64,000 bases of DNA from Eubacteriales bacterium. GTDB taxonomy: Bacteria; Bacillota; Clostridia; Lachnospirales; Lachnospiraceae. A program made the position numbers and the translations under genes. The stretch is from positions 62,001 to 126,000 of the forward strand of contig JAUNGM010000001.1 of the NCBI GenBank assembly GCA_030524545.1, given 5' to 3'. The stretch's first letter is position 1; the number at the start of each line of letters is the position of its first letter. The notes below the pieces were generated by a model, which did no database searches, was not told the DNA's origin, and saw nothing but the letters and a program-made list of their open reading frames with translations. This document shows, one piece after another, positions 8,380 to 16,880 of the stretch.

Positions 8380-9792
8380 TTATACCGGATATGCTCCGTT
8401 CTTGGTATCTGCTGCTGTTTCGTCCACTTTGGTCTTCTGTGCCTGACGGTATTTAAAGAAGTCAGTTGCAACCTGCGGGAACAGTGCGTAGGATAATACG
8501 TCCTCATCCTGTTCTTTGTACTGAGCCATTTCGCTCTCAAGCTTATCCAGCTCGTTTTCGATAAGGTCTGCCGGGCGGCAGGTGATCGGCTCGGTGTCAC
8601 CGATACATTTCTTCTGAACTTCCGGATTAAACGGTTTAACGGTTGCACCGTACTTACCGCTTAAGATATCCTTGGTTTCTTTTGTAGCGATCTTATATCT
8701 CTCACCCATAACTACGTTAAATACTGCCTGAGTACCAACGATCTGGGAAGACGGAGTAACCAGAGGCGGCTCACCAAGGTCTTTACGCACACGCGGAACC
8801 TCTTCCAGAACATCGTAGAATTTATCTTCTGCGTGCTGTTCCTTCAACTGGGAAGTCAGGTTGGATAACATACCGCCTGGTACCTGATATAACAGGGTCT
8901 TGATATTAACACCCATGTTCTTCGGATTCAGGAGACCGCTTTCCAGAGCTTCGTCACGGATCGGACGGAAGTAGTCAGCAATCTCTGCCAGAAGGTTCTG
9001 GTCAAATCCGGTATCATACGGAGTTCCTTTAAAGGTCTCAACCATAACCTCAGTTGCAGGCTGGGAAGTACCCAGGGCAAACGGAGACATTGCGGTATCA
9101 ATGATATCCACACCTGCTTCAACAGCCTTTAAGTAGGTCATGGAAGCAACACCGGAGGTGTAATGGGTGTGAAGGTCGATCGGAATCTTAACAGCTTCTT
9201 TCAGAGCTGTTACCAGTTCGGTAGCCTTGTACGGAACAAGAAGGCCGGCCATATCCTTGATACAGATGGAATCTGCACCCATCTCTTCGATCTGTTTTGC
9301 GATGGTAGTCCAGTATTCCAGGGTATAAGCATCACCCAGTGTATAGGAAAGAGCTACCTGTGCGTGTGCTTTTTCTTTGTTTGCTGCGGAAACGGCAGTC
9401 TGCAGATTACGCATGTCGTTTAAGCAGTCAAAGATACGGATGATATCAATTCCGTTAGCAACAGATTTCTGAACAAAGTATTCTACCACGTCATCTGCAT
9501 ATGGACGGTATCCAAGAATATTCTGTCCGCGGAAAAGCATCTGCAGCTTGGTGTTCTTAAAGCCGTCACGTAATTTACGGAGTCTTTCCCACGGATCTTC
9601 CTTCAGGAAACGCAGGGAAGCATCAAACGTAGCACCGCCCCAGCACTCTACAGCATGGTAGCCGACTTTATCAAGCTTATCAATGATCGGAAGCATCTGT
9701 TCTGTGCTCATACGGGTCGCGATCAGGGACTGATGAGCATCACGCAGAATGGTTTCCACTATTTTTACAGGTTTTTTTTCAATTTCTGCCAT
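8380..9792 (-). CDS. oadA: Oxaloacetate decarboxylase alpha / transcarboxylase 5S-type carboxyltransferase
   Basis: Biotin-dependent carboxyltransferase that moves CO2 between an oxoacid (oxaloacetate/pyruvate) and biotin. 470 residues: an HMGL-like TIM barrel beginning ETILRDAHQSL, then FRGQNILGYRPYADD, and the metal-ligand motif DLHTHYTSG. A PYC/OadA post-barrel domain follows. The C-terminal biotin domain of classical OadA is absent and is supplied by the separate carrier at 11185-11559. It is the last gene of the operon, separated from oadB by a 227-nt gap full of hairpin repeats. Equally similar in layout to the 5S subunit of propionibacterial transcarboxylase; the true acceptor is not readable from sequence. 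Confidence 0.9.
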   Translation of the reverse strand: MAEIEKKPVKIVETILRDAHQSLIATRMSTEQMLPIIDKLDKVGYHAVECWGGATFDASLRFLKEDPWERLRKLRDGFKNTKLQMLFRGQNILGYRPYADDVVEYFVQKSVANGIDIIRIFDCLNDMRNLQTAVSAANKEKAHAQVALSYTLGDAYTLEYWTTIAKQIEEMGADSICIKDMAGLLVPYKATELVTALKEAVKIPIDLHTHYTSGVASMTYLKAVEAGVDIIDTAMSPFALGTSQPATEVMVETFKGTPYDTGFDQNLLAEIADYFRPIRDEALESGLLNPKNMGVNIKTLLYQVPGGMLSNLTSQLKEQHAEDKFYDVLEEVPRVRKDLGEPPLVTPSSQIVGTQAVFNVVMGERYKIATKETKDILSGKYGATVKPFNPEVQKKCIGDTEPITCRPADLIENELDKLESEMAQYKEQDEDVLSYALFPQVATDFFKYRQAQKTKVDETAADTKNGAYPV

Positions 9793-9843
9793 AATGATTT
9801 TCTCCTTATATTATTGTTTCAATCCATAAAGGATGTTCAGGAC

Positions 9844-10021
9844 CTTCGCACTAAATACGAGCTGCACCTTCGGCTTGTTCTCAAAGGAAGTTCGATTCAC
9901 TAAATTCGAGCTGCGCCTTTGGCTTGCTCTCATTAAGTTCCTTCGAACGACCTTCGCACTAAATTCGAACTGCGCCTTCGGCTTGTTCTCATTAAGTGCT
10001 CTAGGTCAAGTGCTCTAGGTC
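9844..10021 (-). repeat. Cluster of three structured hairpin repeats plus a tandem 14-mer
   Basis: The oadB-oadA gap holds three copies of an imperfect palindrome of about 42 nt (9848-9883, 9898-9937, 9956-9999). Read on the minus strand, each contains CACTTAATGA (decayed in the 9848 copy), a variable arm, AAGCC, a short loop, GCGC (GTGC in one copy), the complementary variable arm, and GAATTTAGTG. The variable arms are GAAC/GTTC and GAGC/GCTC in different copies, keeping the pairing. On the oadB side a perfect 14-bp tandem repeat (unit AAGTGCTCTAGGTC, 9994-10007 and 10008-10021) ends inside the oadB stop codon. The same element occurs at 21435-21521. It lies within the presumed transcript, so it may act as RNA structure, or be a REP/MITE-like repeat. 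Confidence 0.8.
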
Positions 10022-11168
10022 AGACTCCGAAAATAGCCATGAAGGTACCGGCTGCAACGGCGGTACCGATAACGCCGGCAACATTCGGGCCCATTGCATG
10101 CATCAGCAGGAAGTTGGTCGGGTCTGCTTCCGCACCTACCTTCTGGGATACACGGGCTGCCATAGGAACTGCGGATACACCGGCAGAACCGATCAGCGGG
10201 TTGATCTTGCCGCCGGACAGCTTGCACATAAGCTTACCAAGCATACATCCGCCGAACGTACCGAATGCAAAGGCTACAAGACCTAATACAACGATTTTCA
10301 GTGTGGCAACATTCAGGAATGCTTCTGCACTTGTGGATGCACCTACGGAAGTACCAAGAAGAATAACAACGATGTACATCATCGCATTGGAAGCGGTCTC
10401 TGTAAGCTGTTTTACAACACCGGATTCTCTGAACAGATTACCAAGCATCAGCATACCAACAAGAGGAGCTGTAGTAGGCAGAATCATGCAGACAACGATG
10501 GTGATCACGATCGGGAACAGGATCTTTTCCAGTTTGGTTACCGGACGAAGCTGATCCATTCTGATTTTACGTTCTTTCTCTGTTGTACAGAGTTTCATGA
10601 TTGGCGGCTGGATGATCGGAACCAGGGACATATAAGAATATGCCGCAACCGCGATCGGTCCCATAAGGGTAGTCTGGCCAAGTTTACCGGCCAGGAAAAT
10701 GGAGGTCGGGCCGTCCGCACCGCCGATGATGGAGATTGCTGCTGCTGCTTTTCCGTTGAATCCAAGGAAAATAGCCAGGAAGTATGCAACATAGATACCA
10801 AGCTGTGCTGCAGCACCCATCAGGAAGCTGATCGGGTTGGCGATCAGAGGACCGAAGTCTGTCATTGCGCCGACACCCATGAAAATCAGGGATGGGAGGA
10901 TACTCCACTCATCCAGAATATAGAAATAATGCAAAAGTCCACCTACGCCATTGGACATATCTTCCGGATTTGCCATAATATCAGGATAGATATTTACCAA
11001 TAACATACCGAATGCGATCGGTACCAGGAGCAGCGGTTCAAATCCATGCCTGATAGCGAGATATAAGAACACACATGCCACCAGGATCATCAGGTAGTTG
11101 CCCCATGTCAGATTAAAGAACGCTGTCTGATGAATCAGGTTGGACAAAGTTTCTGTTACATAAGACAT
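10020..11168 (-). CDS. oadB: Sodium-ion-translocating decarboxylase beta subunit
   Basis: Membrane subunit that decarboxylates carboxybiotin and exports Na+. 382 residues, highly hydrophobic, with the family landmarks GVGAMTDFGPLIANP (about residues 98-112), NGKAAAAISIIGGADGPTSIF (central reentrant region with the Asp used in Na+ transport) and a C-terminal INPLIGSAGVSAVPMAAR segment. The start follows GGGAGGTAG. It lies 16 nt after the biotin carrier gene. Being shared by oxaloacetate, methylmalonyl-CoA and glutaconyl-CoA decarboxylases, it does not settle the substrate. Confidence 0.95.
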   Translation of the reverse strand: MSYVTETLSNLIHQTAFFNLTWGNYLMILVACVFLYLAIRHGFEPLLLVPIAFGMLLVNIYPDIMANPEDMSNGVGGLLHYFYILDEWSILPSLIFMGVGAMTDFGPLIANPISFLMGAAAQLGIYVAYFLAIFLGFNGKAAAAISIIGGADGPTSIFLAGKLGQTTLMGPIAVAAYSYMSLVPIIQPPIMKLCTTEKERKIRMDQLRPVTKLEKILFPIVITIVVCMILPTTAPLVGMLMLGNLFRESGVVKQLTETASNAMMYIVVILLGTSVGASTSAEAFLNVATLKIVVLGLVAFAFGTFGGCMLGKLMCKLSGGKINPLIGSAGVSAVPMAARVSQKVGAEADPTNFLLMHAMGPNVAGVIGTAVAAGTFMAIFGV

Positions 11169-11184
11169 TTGACTACCTCCCGTC

Positions 11185-11559
11185 CTAGTTCATCGTTGCT
11201 AAAGTATCTCCATTTTCTACAGAGGCACCTTCTGCAACGTCAATGCTTGCAACGGTTCCGTCCTGCGGAGCTACTACAGGGATTTCCATCTTCATGGATT
11301 CCAGAATAACAATGTTGTCACCGGCTTTTACTGTCTGGCCGGTGCTTGCAACAATTTTCAGAACCTTGCCAGGTACGGATGCTGTTACTTTTACGGCACC
11401 TGCACCTGCTGCAGGAGCTGCTGCTGCAGCCTTAGGAGCTGCTTTTGGAGCTGCCTTCGGTGCTGCGGCGGGAGCCGCTGCCGGTGCGGAAACACTTCCG
11501 GTCTCTTCTACAGTAACTTCATATGCTGTTCCGTTTACGGTAATTGTATAACTTTTCAT
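11185..11559 (-). CDS. Biotin carboxyl carrier protein of the decarboxylase
   Basis: 124-residue biotin carrier. An N-terminal MKSYTITVNGTAYEVTVEE segment is followed by an Ala/Pro/Lys-rich hinge (AAPKAAPKAAPK, residues about 28-50) and a C-terminal biotinyl domain. The lysine of ESMKMEIPV is the biotinylation site. The hinge allows the biotin arm to shuttle between the carboxyltransferase(s) and OadB, as in MmdC/GcdC. It sits between the oadG-like and oadB genes. No biotin protein ligase is in this window. Confidence 0.93.
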   Translation of the reverse strand: MKSYTITVNGTAYEVTVEETGSVSAPAAAPAAAPKAAPKAAPKAAAAAPAAGAGAVKVTASVPGKVLKIVASTGQTVKAGDNIVILESMKMEIPVVAPQDGTVASIDVAEGASVENGDTLATMN

Positions 11560-11582
11560 TTTTTAAATCCTCCTAATGTTAT

Positions 11583-12323
11583 TTACCATTTTTTACGATT
11601 TACTTTACGAATGGAACGAACAACGAATCCGTCGGTGCTGGTTCCTTCAGAAGCTGCAATTGCTGCTGCGATTACCGCGATCAGCTCTGTATCATCCGTT
11701 ACCTCTTCCACAACCGGAGCTGCCGCCGGAACAGGTACAGGAGCCGGAGCCGCTGCTGCCGGTTCATCTTTCTTTTTGCCTTCAAGCAGTCCTGGAATGA
11801 ATCTAAACAGGGAAATCACAAAACTCAGGAAAACCAGCATGATAAATACAGTTCCAAGTCCCATAAGAGTATTCAGTCCTGCTCTCTGCAATGTAACAGA
11901 CAGAGGATACTGTACATCTACGGACATAGAAGTCGGCATTCCCTCTGCATCAAACACGTAAACAAAGTTTGCATCCACTTTTTCGAAATCAACAGGAACC
12001 GTTACGGTATACTGTTCATCATCGAATTCTACTTCCGCATCCTTTGTCTCTACCAGCTCACCAACCTCTTCTTTGGAGCTGTCCCAGGAAGTAACCGCCT
12101 GAACTGTAAACGCATCACTGGATTCCATATATCCGGCGATCTCCTCGTCAGACATTGGGATCAGTGCTTCTGTCAGGCCTTCCGCGGTTGTAATAAGCTG
12201 GGTTTTCACAGTCTCATCGATCTCGCTGTCAGCCGCTACGATGACTGCACCTGACACTGTCAGGGAAGCAGCGCATACAACAGCAGCACATACAGAAGAT
12301 ACTCTCTTTAAAATCTGCTTCAT
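11583..12323 (-). CDS. OadG-like membrane subunit with extracytoplasmic domain
   Basis: 246 residues. An N-terminal secretion signal (KRVSSVCAAVVCAASLTVSG) leads to an extracytoplasmic domain of about 110 residues (residues 35-145), which resembles small DUF3887-like folds but is not firmly assigned. Then come a membrane segment of the OadG type (LGTVFIMLVFLSFVISLFRF), an Ala/Pro-rich linker, and a short cytoplasmic tail ELIAVIAAAIAASEG ending in RSIRKVNRKKW. Classical OadG proteins are about 80-90 residues and have only the membrane segment and tail, so the exported N-terminal domain is an addition. It lies between mmdA and the biotin carrier and probably scaffolds the complex. Confidence 0.82.
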   Translation of the reverse strand: MKQILKRVSSVCAAVVCAASLTVSGAVIVAADSEIDETVKTQLITTAEGLTEALIPMSDEEIAGYMESSDAFTVQAVTSWDSSKEEVGELVETKDAEVEFDDEQYTVTVPVDFEKVDANFVYVFDAEGMPTSMSVDVQYPLSVTLQRAGLNTLMGLGTVFIMLVFLSFVISLFRFIPGLLEGKKKDEPAAAAPAPVPVPAAAPVVEEVTDDTELIAVIAAAIAASEGTSTDGFVVRSIRKVNRKKW

Positions 12324-12336
12324 ATGCTCACCTCAC

Positions 12337-13773
12337 TTAGACCGTACCGTGCTTTTTGGACGGACGCTCTTCCCTTTTTGTGAACAGCATTTCGAAAGCT
12401 CCGATCACATATTTTCTTGTATCAGCCGGGCTGATGATGGTATCCACATATCCTCTTGCTGCTGCGGATTCTACGCCGGACTGCAGCTCTCTGTATGCAG
12501 CGGCTTTTTCATTAATAACAGACATGTCTTCTCCGGCATACATGATCTTCGCTGCCAGGGTAGCATCCATCATACCGATTTCTGCATTGTCCCATGCATA
12601 TACCATATCTGCACCGATGGCCTTGCTGTTCATAGCCACATATGCGGTACCATATGCCTTACCAACGATCACATTGACCTTCGGAACGGTAGCAGATGCA
12701 AATGCATGTACCATTTCACCGACGGACTGTGCCATCATCTTCTCATTGCATAAAGTTGCCTTGAATCCGGTCACATTGGTAAGAGTTAATACAGGAATAT
12801 CAAACGCATCACAGAATTTCACAAAGTCAGCGGCCTTTCTTGCGCCTCTTGCAGAAAGAGAGCCGTCAAATTCTTCTGTCCTGTTGCCTTCTGCGTCATA
12901 AATCTCGCTTCTGTTGGCAACTGCACCAATGGTAGCACCATTTAAACGAAGGAATCCTGTTACGACATCTTTGCCGTATGCGGACTTTGTCTCAAAGAAT
13001 GCACCGTTATCTGCAATCCGGGAAAGTGCGATAGCTGTATCTCCTGCGCAGTTTGCAAGGTCTTCGCAGACACGGTTCAGGTCGTCTGTGCATTCCGCAT
13101 AGCAGTCATTATCATCACAATTGGATGGAAGCAGGCTTACCAGGGTACGGATCTGTCCGAGGATGTCCTCTTCTGTTCCGACAGCATCGATCAGTCCCGT
13201 CTCCTCGCTCTGGAAATCGGCTGCAGCGGTATCGCATTTGGATACATGATTGCCCTCCAGTGCATTCGGGGTGTTTACAAACATTTTGCCCTTCTTACCT
13301 TCCATGAAAGTGAAATCGGTCAGAGCCGGAATCACTGCCATACCGCCGCCGCAGGTGCCGAAGATGGCTGTGATCTGCGGAATCATACCGGATGCCATGG
13401 TCTGTTTCAGATAGATGTTTCCGAATGCATTCAGTGCATCAGTTGCTTCCTGAAGACGAATACCTGCACAGTCTATCAGACCGATCACCGGTGCGCCCAT
13501 CTTCATTGCCATGTCATATAATGCGGAAATCTTCTTCGCATGCATCTCTCCTACGGTACCGTTCAGTACGGATGCATCCTGGCTGTATACGAATACCAGA
13601 TTTCCTTCAATCACACCATATCCGGTAATGACACCGTCTGAAGGTGCTTTCTTTTCAGTCATGTTGAAATCTGTACTTCTGGCTGTTACACTTTGTCCGA
13701 TTTCAACAAAACTGTTTGCATCAAGCAAAGAAGTAATTCTTGTGCCTGCTAAGCCTTGTGTTGCATTACTCAT
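12337..13773 (-). CDS. Acyl-CoA-type carboxyltransferase (MmdA/12S-like)
   Basis: 478-residue protein with the two crotonase-like halves of a carboxyltransferase that exchanges CO2 between an acyl-CoA and biotin. N-half features include DGVITGYGVIEGN, DCAGIRLQEATDAL and FGTCGGGMAVIPAL. C-half features include SLSARGARKAADFVKFCDAFDIPVL, and KAYGTAYVAMNSK with a downstream AWDNAEIGMMDA stretch. It is shorter than many MmdA proteins (about 510 residues). First gene of the operon, preceded by GGAGGG and by a good promoter at 13837-13865. Methylmalonyl-CoA is the default substrate guess; malonyl- or glutaconyl-CoA cannot be excluded. Confidence 0.85.
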   Translation of the reverse strand: MSNATQGLAGTRITSLLDANSFVEIGQSVTARSTDFNMTEKKAPSDGVITGYGVIEGNLVFVYSQDASVLNGTVGEMHAKKISALYDMAMKMGAPVIGLIDCAGIRLQEATDALNAFGNIYLKQTMASGMIPQITAIFGTCGGGMAVIPALTDFTFMEGKKGKMFVNTPNALEGNHVSKCDTAAADFQSEETGLIDAVGTEEDILGQIRTLVSLLPSNCDDNDCYAECTDDLNRVCEDLANCAGDTAIALSRIADNGAFFETKSAYGKDVVTGFLRLNGATIGAVANRSEIYDAEGNRTEEFDGSLSARGARKAADFVKFCDAFDIPVLTLTNVTGFKATLCNEKMMAQSVGEMVHAFASATVPKVNVIVGKAYGTAYVAMNSKAIGADMVYAWDNAEIGMMDATLAAKIMYAGEDMSVINEKAAAYRELQSGVESAAARGYVDTIISPADTRKYVIGAFEMLFTKREERPSKKHGTV

Positions 13774-13836
13774 TCTTGTTTACCCTCCATTTTCTATAAG
13801 AATTTTAAAGCATAACCAAAATTTTAGCCGATTATA

Positions 13837-13865
13837 ATTGTACGCTTTTTTCTCCGTTTTTTCAA
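13837..13865 (-). promoter_or_regulatory. Sigma-A type promoter of the decarboxylase operon
   Basis: Minus strand: -35 TTGAAA (13865-13860), 17-nt spacer, -10 TACAAT (13842-13837), with a TATAAT overlapping just downstream. It is about 60 nt upstream of the first gene. Confidence 0.75.
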
Positions 13866-13943
13866 TAGTTTTTGCAATTTTTGTTAATTATTTAACCGAA
13901 AAGTTTTTTATATCCGGTCAATAAATTTGTCCTTCAAAAAAAG

Positions 13944-13981
13944 AAAGAAGCCGGTGCCGAATAACCGCAGCCAGCTTCTTT
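13944..13981 (-). terminator. Intrinsic terminator of the D,D-carboxypeptidase gene
   Basis: On the minus strand AAAGAAGC pairs with GCTTCTTT around an inner GC-rich helix, followed by CTTTTTTTG. It lies 30 nt past the stop at 14012. Confidence 0.85.
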
Positions 13982-14011
13982 ATCAATATTTCGAACATAA
14001 TATAAATCAAA

Positions 14012-15364
14012 TCAATGGAAGAAATCGTGGAACACCCTGTCTGCACACCACAGATAGCTGTTCTTCTCCACGTTCCTGTCGGCAACAATGGGAAAACTGT
14101 AAATCTTCTCGTCTCCCAGATAATAGGATGCCTCTCCCACCTCCTGTCCTTTTTTTACAGGTGCGGTCAGAATTCCCGGAAGAATCACTTTCATGATCAC
14201 ACGTTCTCCTTTTTTTAAGAGAACCTTTTGCTGCTTTTCTTCCTCCGTAACAGAATAAACGCAGTTTATATAAACGGGATTTCCCGGAAAGAGTTCTTCC
14301 GTTACTCCTTCTTTTACTTCCACCTCTTTCAGGGAAGGTTCCTGCCAGAATGTCTGGTATTGGAAATTCTCGCCTCCATATTCCAGTAATGCCATGGTAT
14401 CCTTCCACTTATAATTTTTATTTCCCGGCCAGCCGCAGCCGAGAAGAGAAACGATCAGAGTCTTTCCCTCCTTTTCGCAGGCGCAGACATAGCAGTATCC
14501 TGCATTGCCGGTAAAACCGGTCTTACCGGAAAGAACCCCGTCTGTCATATCAAGAAGCGCATTGGCATTATGCATGGAAAACTGACGGCTTCCCATCAGA
14601 TCGGAAAAGGAATAATCCCGTGTCTCCGTAATTTTCAGAAATGTCTGGTTTTTGATCGCATAGCGCATGATCAGAGCCAGATCTTTGGCTGTTGTATGAT
14701 GTTCTCCGCCTCCATCCTTTGCATCCAGCCCGTTCGGTGTCACAAAATGCGTATCCGTACACCCGATGGCAGCCGCCTTTTCGTTCATCATCCTGGCAAA
14801 GCCTTCTACGGAACCGCCGATGTGCTCTGCAATCGCCACAGCCGTATCATTATGGCTTTTCAGCATAAGGGAATACAGAAGATCTTCCAGATAATACTGT
14901 TCTCCCTCATGCATATTCAGTTTCACCTCCGGCTGGGAGGCCGCATTTGCAGAAACAGATACATAGTCATCACCCGGAGCATTTTCCAGGGCAAGAATAC
15001 AGGTCATCACCTTTGTAGTACTCGCCATCGGCCGGGCAGTCTCTCCCTCTTTTTCATAGAGTATACGCCCGGAATCTGCATCCATAAGAACTGCAGACAA
15101 TGCATACAGGCTTCCCGGACCATCTGCAGCAGTCTGAGATGTCCCGGTGTCTTTTGTTTCGGTATCCTGACCTTTTACAGCAGTTTCCAGAGCAGCCGCT
15201 TCTTCCGGGCTCTTTTCCCCGCTGGCTTCCATTTCCACAACAGACGGAATCAACTGTACTACGTGGGAAAGCTCCCCCGCATGTATGGTTACGGAAACAC
15301 ATAGCACTCCTGACATTACCATGGATATTACGGCACTCATTCTCCCTTTCATCATCCACCTCAT
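14012..15364 (-). CDS. D-alanyl-D-alanine carboxypeptidase (PBP5/DacF type)
   Basis: Penicillin-binding serine peptidase that trims the terminal D-Ala of peptidoglycan pentapeptides. 450 residues: hydrophobic N-terminal signal (VISMVMSGVLCVSVTIHA), a low-complexity spacer of about 60 residues, then the S11 catalytic domain. The catalytic domain has STTK (nucleophile Ser), SHN and KTGFTG, followed by a PBP5-like C-terminal beta domain. Several ATGs lie close together at the start (15364, 15355, 15352 and 15340) and none has an ideal ribosome site, so the N-terminus may be up to 8 residues shorter. It follows the scpA-scpB-phospholipase genes, a gene order common in Clostridia. A second paralogue is at 21592. 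Confidence 0.92.
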   Translation of the reverse strand: MRWMMKGRMSAVISMVMSGVLCVSVTIHAGELSHVVQLIPSVVEMEASGEKSPEEAAALETAVKGQDTETKDTGTSQTAADGPGSLYALSAVLMDADSGRILYEKEGETARPMASTTKVMTCILALENAPGDDYVSVSANAASQPEVKLNMHEGEQYYLEDLLYSLMLKSHNDTAVAIAEHIGGSVEGFARMMNEKAAAIGCTDTHFVTPNGLDAKDGGGEHHTTAKDLALIMRYAIKNQTFLKITETRDYSFSDLMGSRQFSMHNANALLDMTDGVLSGKTGFTGNAGYCYVCACEKEGKTLIVSLLGCGWPGNKNYKWKDTMALLEYGGENFQYQTFWQEPSLKEVEVKEGVTEELFPGNPVYINCVYSVTEEEKQQKVLLKKGERVIMKVILPGILTAPVKKGQEVGEASYYLGDEKIYSFPIVADRNVEKNSYLWCADRVFHDFFH

Positions 15365-15454
15365 TCCAGATCAGAGATCTAAACGATTCACAGGATTATT
15401 CTATGCCGTCTTGTCCAACTTTTATGCCGGTTCTGCCTAAAAAAGCCCGGATAT

Positions 15455-16249
15455 TTATCCGTTATAAGTTTTGTCAAACCGCCCGGATAGAGTTCTTTCC
15501 TCTTTGGAAAGCGCATAAAGCTCCTCCAGATATTGCGGGGAGTCCAGGATTGTCTCCTCAAAAAGCTTTTTCAGCTCCAGGACAGGCTCCCTGCTTCCTT
15601 TAACGGGCTCTTTTTCCATAAAATGTTCCAGCGCCTCTTTCGTACCGCCTTTATACACAATCCCCCCGAGAAACGCCAGCGCCTTTTTACGTCTTCCTTT
15701 ATTGTCGTAGACCATAGCATTGGTAATCACCTTCATCATATGCAGGGACCAGTAAATCTTATTTGCGCTTATTTCCGGGATTGCCTCATGAATAACCTCT
15801 CCATAGCTTCTTTTCGGTACAATGCAGTCGGAAGGATAATAACTCAGCGGATTTTTTCCTGTTTCCAGCATCAGTGTCCGATCCAGTTCTTTTTCCGACA
15901 AGGTATGGGAAATCACTCCATCCTCTGCCATTCGGTTCACCAGCGGATGACATTTGGAATCCAGCAGATAATGGCAGCCAAATCCCAGAAGATAGGCAAG
16001 AAGTGCTTCATCTTTGGTATCCCGTACTATTTTCATACCTTTTTCAAAAAACGGCCGGGCAGCCTTCTTATGCATTTCCACACCGGTTTTGGTCACATGG
16101 CGTGCCGGCAGAAGATAAAACAGAATATCCGGGCCATGAAGGCCGATCCGGTACAGATCCCCGTTTTCCCGGATGATCTTCCGCATATCTGCCGGAAGCT
16201 TTTGATAAATTTTTTTTCCAAATAAATCATGGGTATAAGTTGTTGGCAT
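15455..16249 (-). CDS. Zinc-dependent phospholipase C family protein
   Basis: 264 residues beginning MPTTYTHDLFGKKIYQKLP, with an all-helical zinc-dependent phospholipase C fold (PF00882-like). Probable metal ligands are His7, the His/Asp in GLHGPDILFY, and His in GCHYLLDSKCHPLVNR. No signal peptide is seen, unlike secreted clostridial alpha-toxins, so it is likely cytoplasmic, and its substrate is unknown. It lies 12 nt downstream of scpB in the same direction. Calling it a toxin would not be justified. Confidence 0.75.
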   Translation of the reverse strand: MPTTYTHDLFGKKIYQKLPADMRKIIRENGDLYRIGLHGPDILFYLLPARHVTKTGVEMHKKAARPFFEKGMKIVRDTKDEALLAYLLGFGCHYLLDSKCHPLVNRMAEDGVISHTLSEKELDRTLMLETGKNPLSYYPSDCIVPKRSYGEVIHEAIPEISANKIYWSLHMMKVITNAMVYDNKGRRKKALAFLGGIVYKGGTKEALEHFMEKEPVKGSREPVLELKKLFEETILDSPQYLEELYALSKEERTLSGRFDKTYNG

Positions 16250-16261
16250 AATCGTATCCTT

Positions 16262-16831
16262 TCATACATCCAGCTTAAGCTGAATTTCTTCTTCTGCTTC
16301 CGCTTTAAAATCCTCTATTTTTACAGGATCAGGCACCGGAAGCTCGTCCAGCCCCTGAACACCAAAAGAACGAAGGAACTCCTCCGTTGTACCGAAAAGA
16401 ATCGGCCGCCCCGGTGCATCCAGTCTTCCAAGTTCTTTCACAAGGTTATACTCTACCAGTTTATTCACAGCATGGTCGCACTTGACGCCGCGGATCTTTT
16501 CTATTTCTGCCTTTGTGACAGGCTGCTTATATGCAATGATCGAGAGCGTCTCCAGCATGACCTCTGTCAAAACCGGTTTCTTCGGCTGCATGGCAATGCG
16601 GATGAGAGCCTCGTAACATTCTTTTTTTGTGCACATCTGGTAGGACTGTTCCAGCTCAATAATCTGGATTCCACGGTCCTCCTCCTGATAGCGGTCCATC
16701 ATATTGTTCAAAATCTTCCGGGTCGTCTCCGTATCCTGTCCCACAGCTTTTGCAATCTGAGACAGTTCCACAGATTCCCCCATTGTAAAAAGTACAGCTT
16801 CAATGGCTGCTTCTGTCTTCTTTACTTCCAC
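16262..16831 (-). CDS. scpB: Segregation and condensation protein B
   Basis: 189-residue partner of ScpA in the SMC-ScpAB condensin complex, made of two winged-helix domains. Typical signatures are AIEAVLFTMGESV at the N-terminus, ETLSIIAYKQPVTKAEIEKIRGV in the centre, and GRPILFGTTEEFLRSFGV. The start codon is GTG at 16831, supported by GAGGT 7 nt upstream; no in-frame ATG lies nearby. scpA is 49 nt upstream. Confidence 0.95.
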   Translation of the reverse strand: MEVKKTEAAIEAVLFTMGESVELSQIAKAVGQDTETTRKILNNMMDRYQEEDRGIQIIELEQSYQMCTKKECYEALIRIAMQPKKPVLTEVMLETLSIIAYKQPVTKAEIEKIRGVKCDHAVNKLVEYNLVKELGRLDAPGRPILFGTTEEFLRSFGVQGLDELPVPDPVKIEDFKAEAEEEIQLKLDV

Positions 16832-16880
16832 AAATATAACCTCATTCCCATTTCCATTTTTTCCAAAAAATCAGAACTGT

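Noticed and set aside
9844-10021. CRISPR-like array
   Set aside because: Repeat units differ in their arms, spacing is irregular and there are no unique spacers of constant length or cas genes; the units are palindromic hairpins.
15455-16249. Secreted phospholipase C toxin
   Set aside because: Family fold fits, but there is no signal peptide and it lies in a condensin/cell-wall gene cluster, so a toxin role is unsupported.
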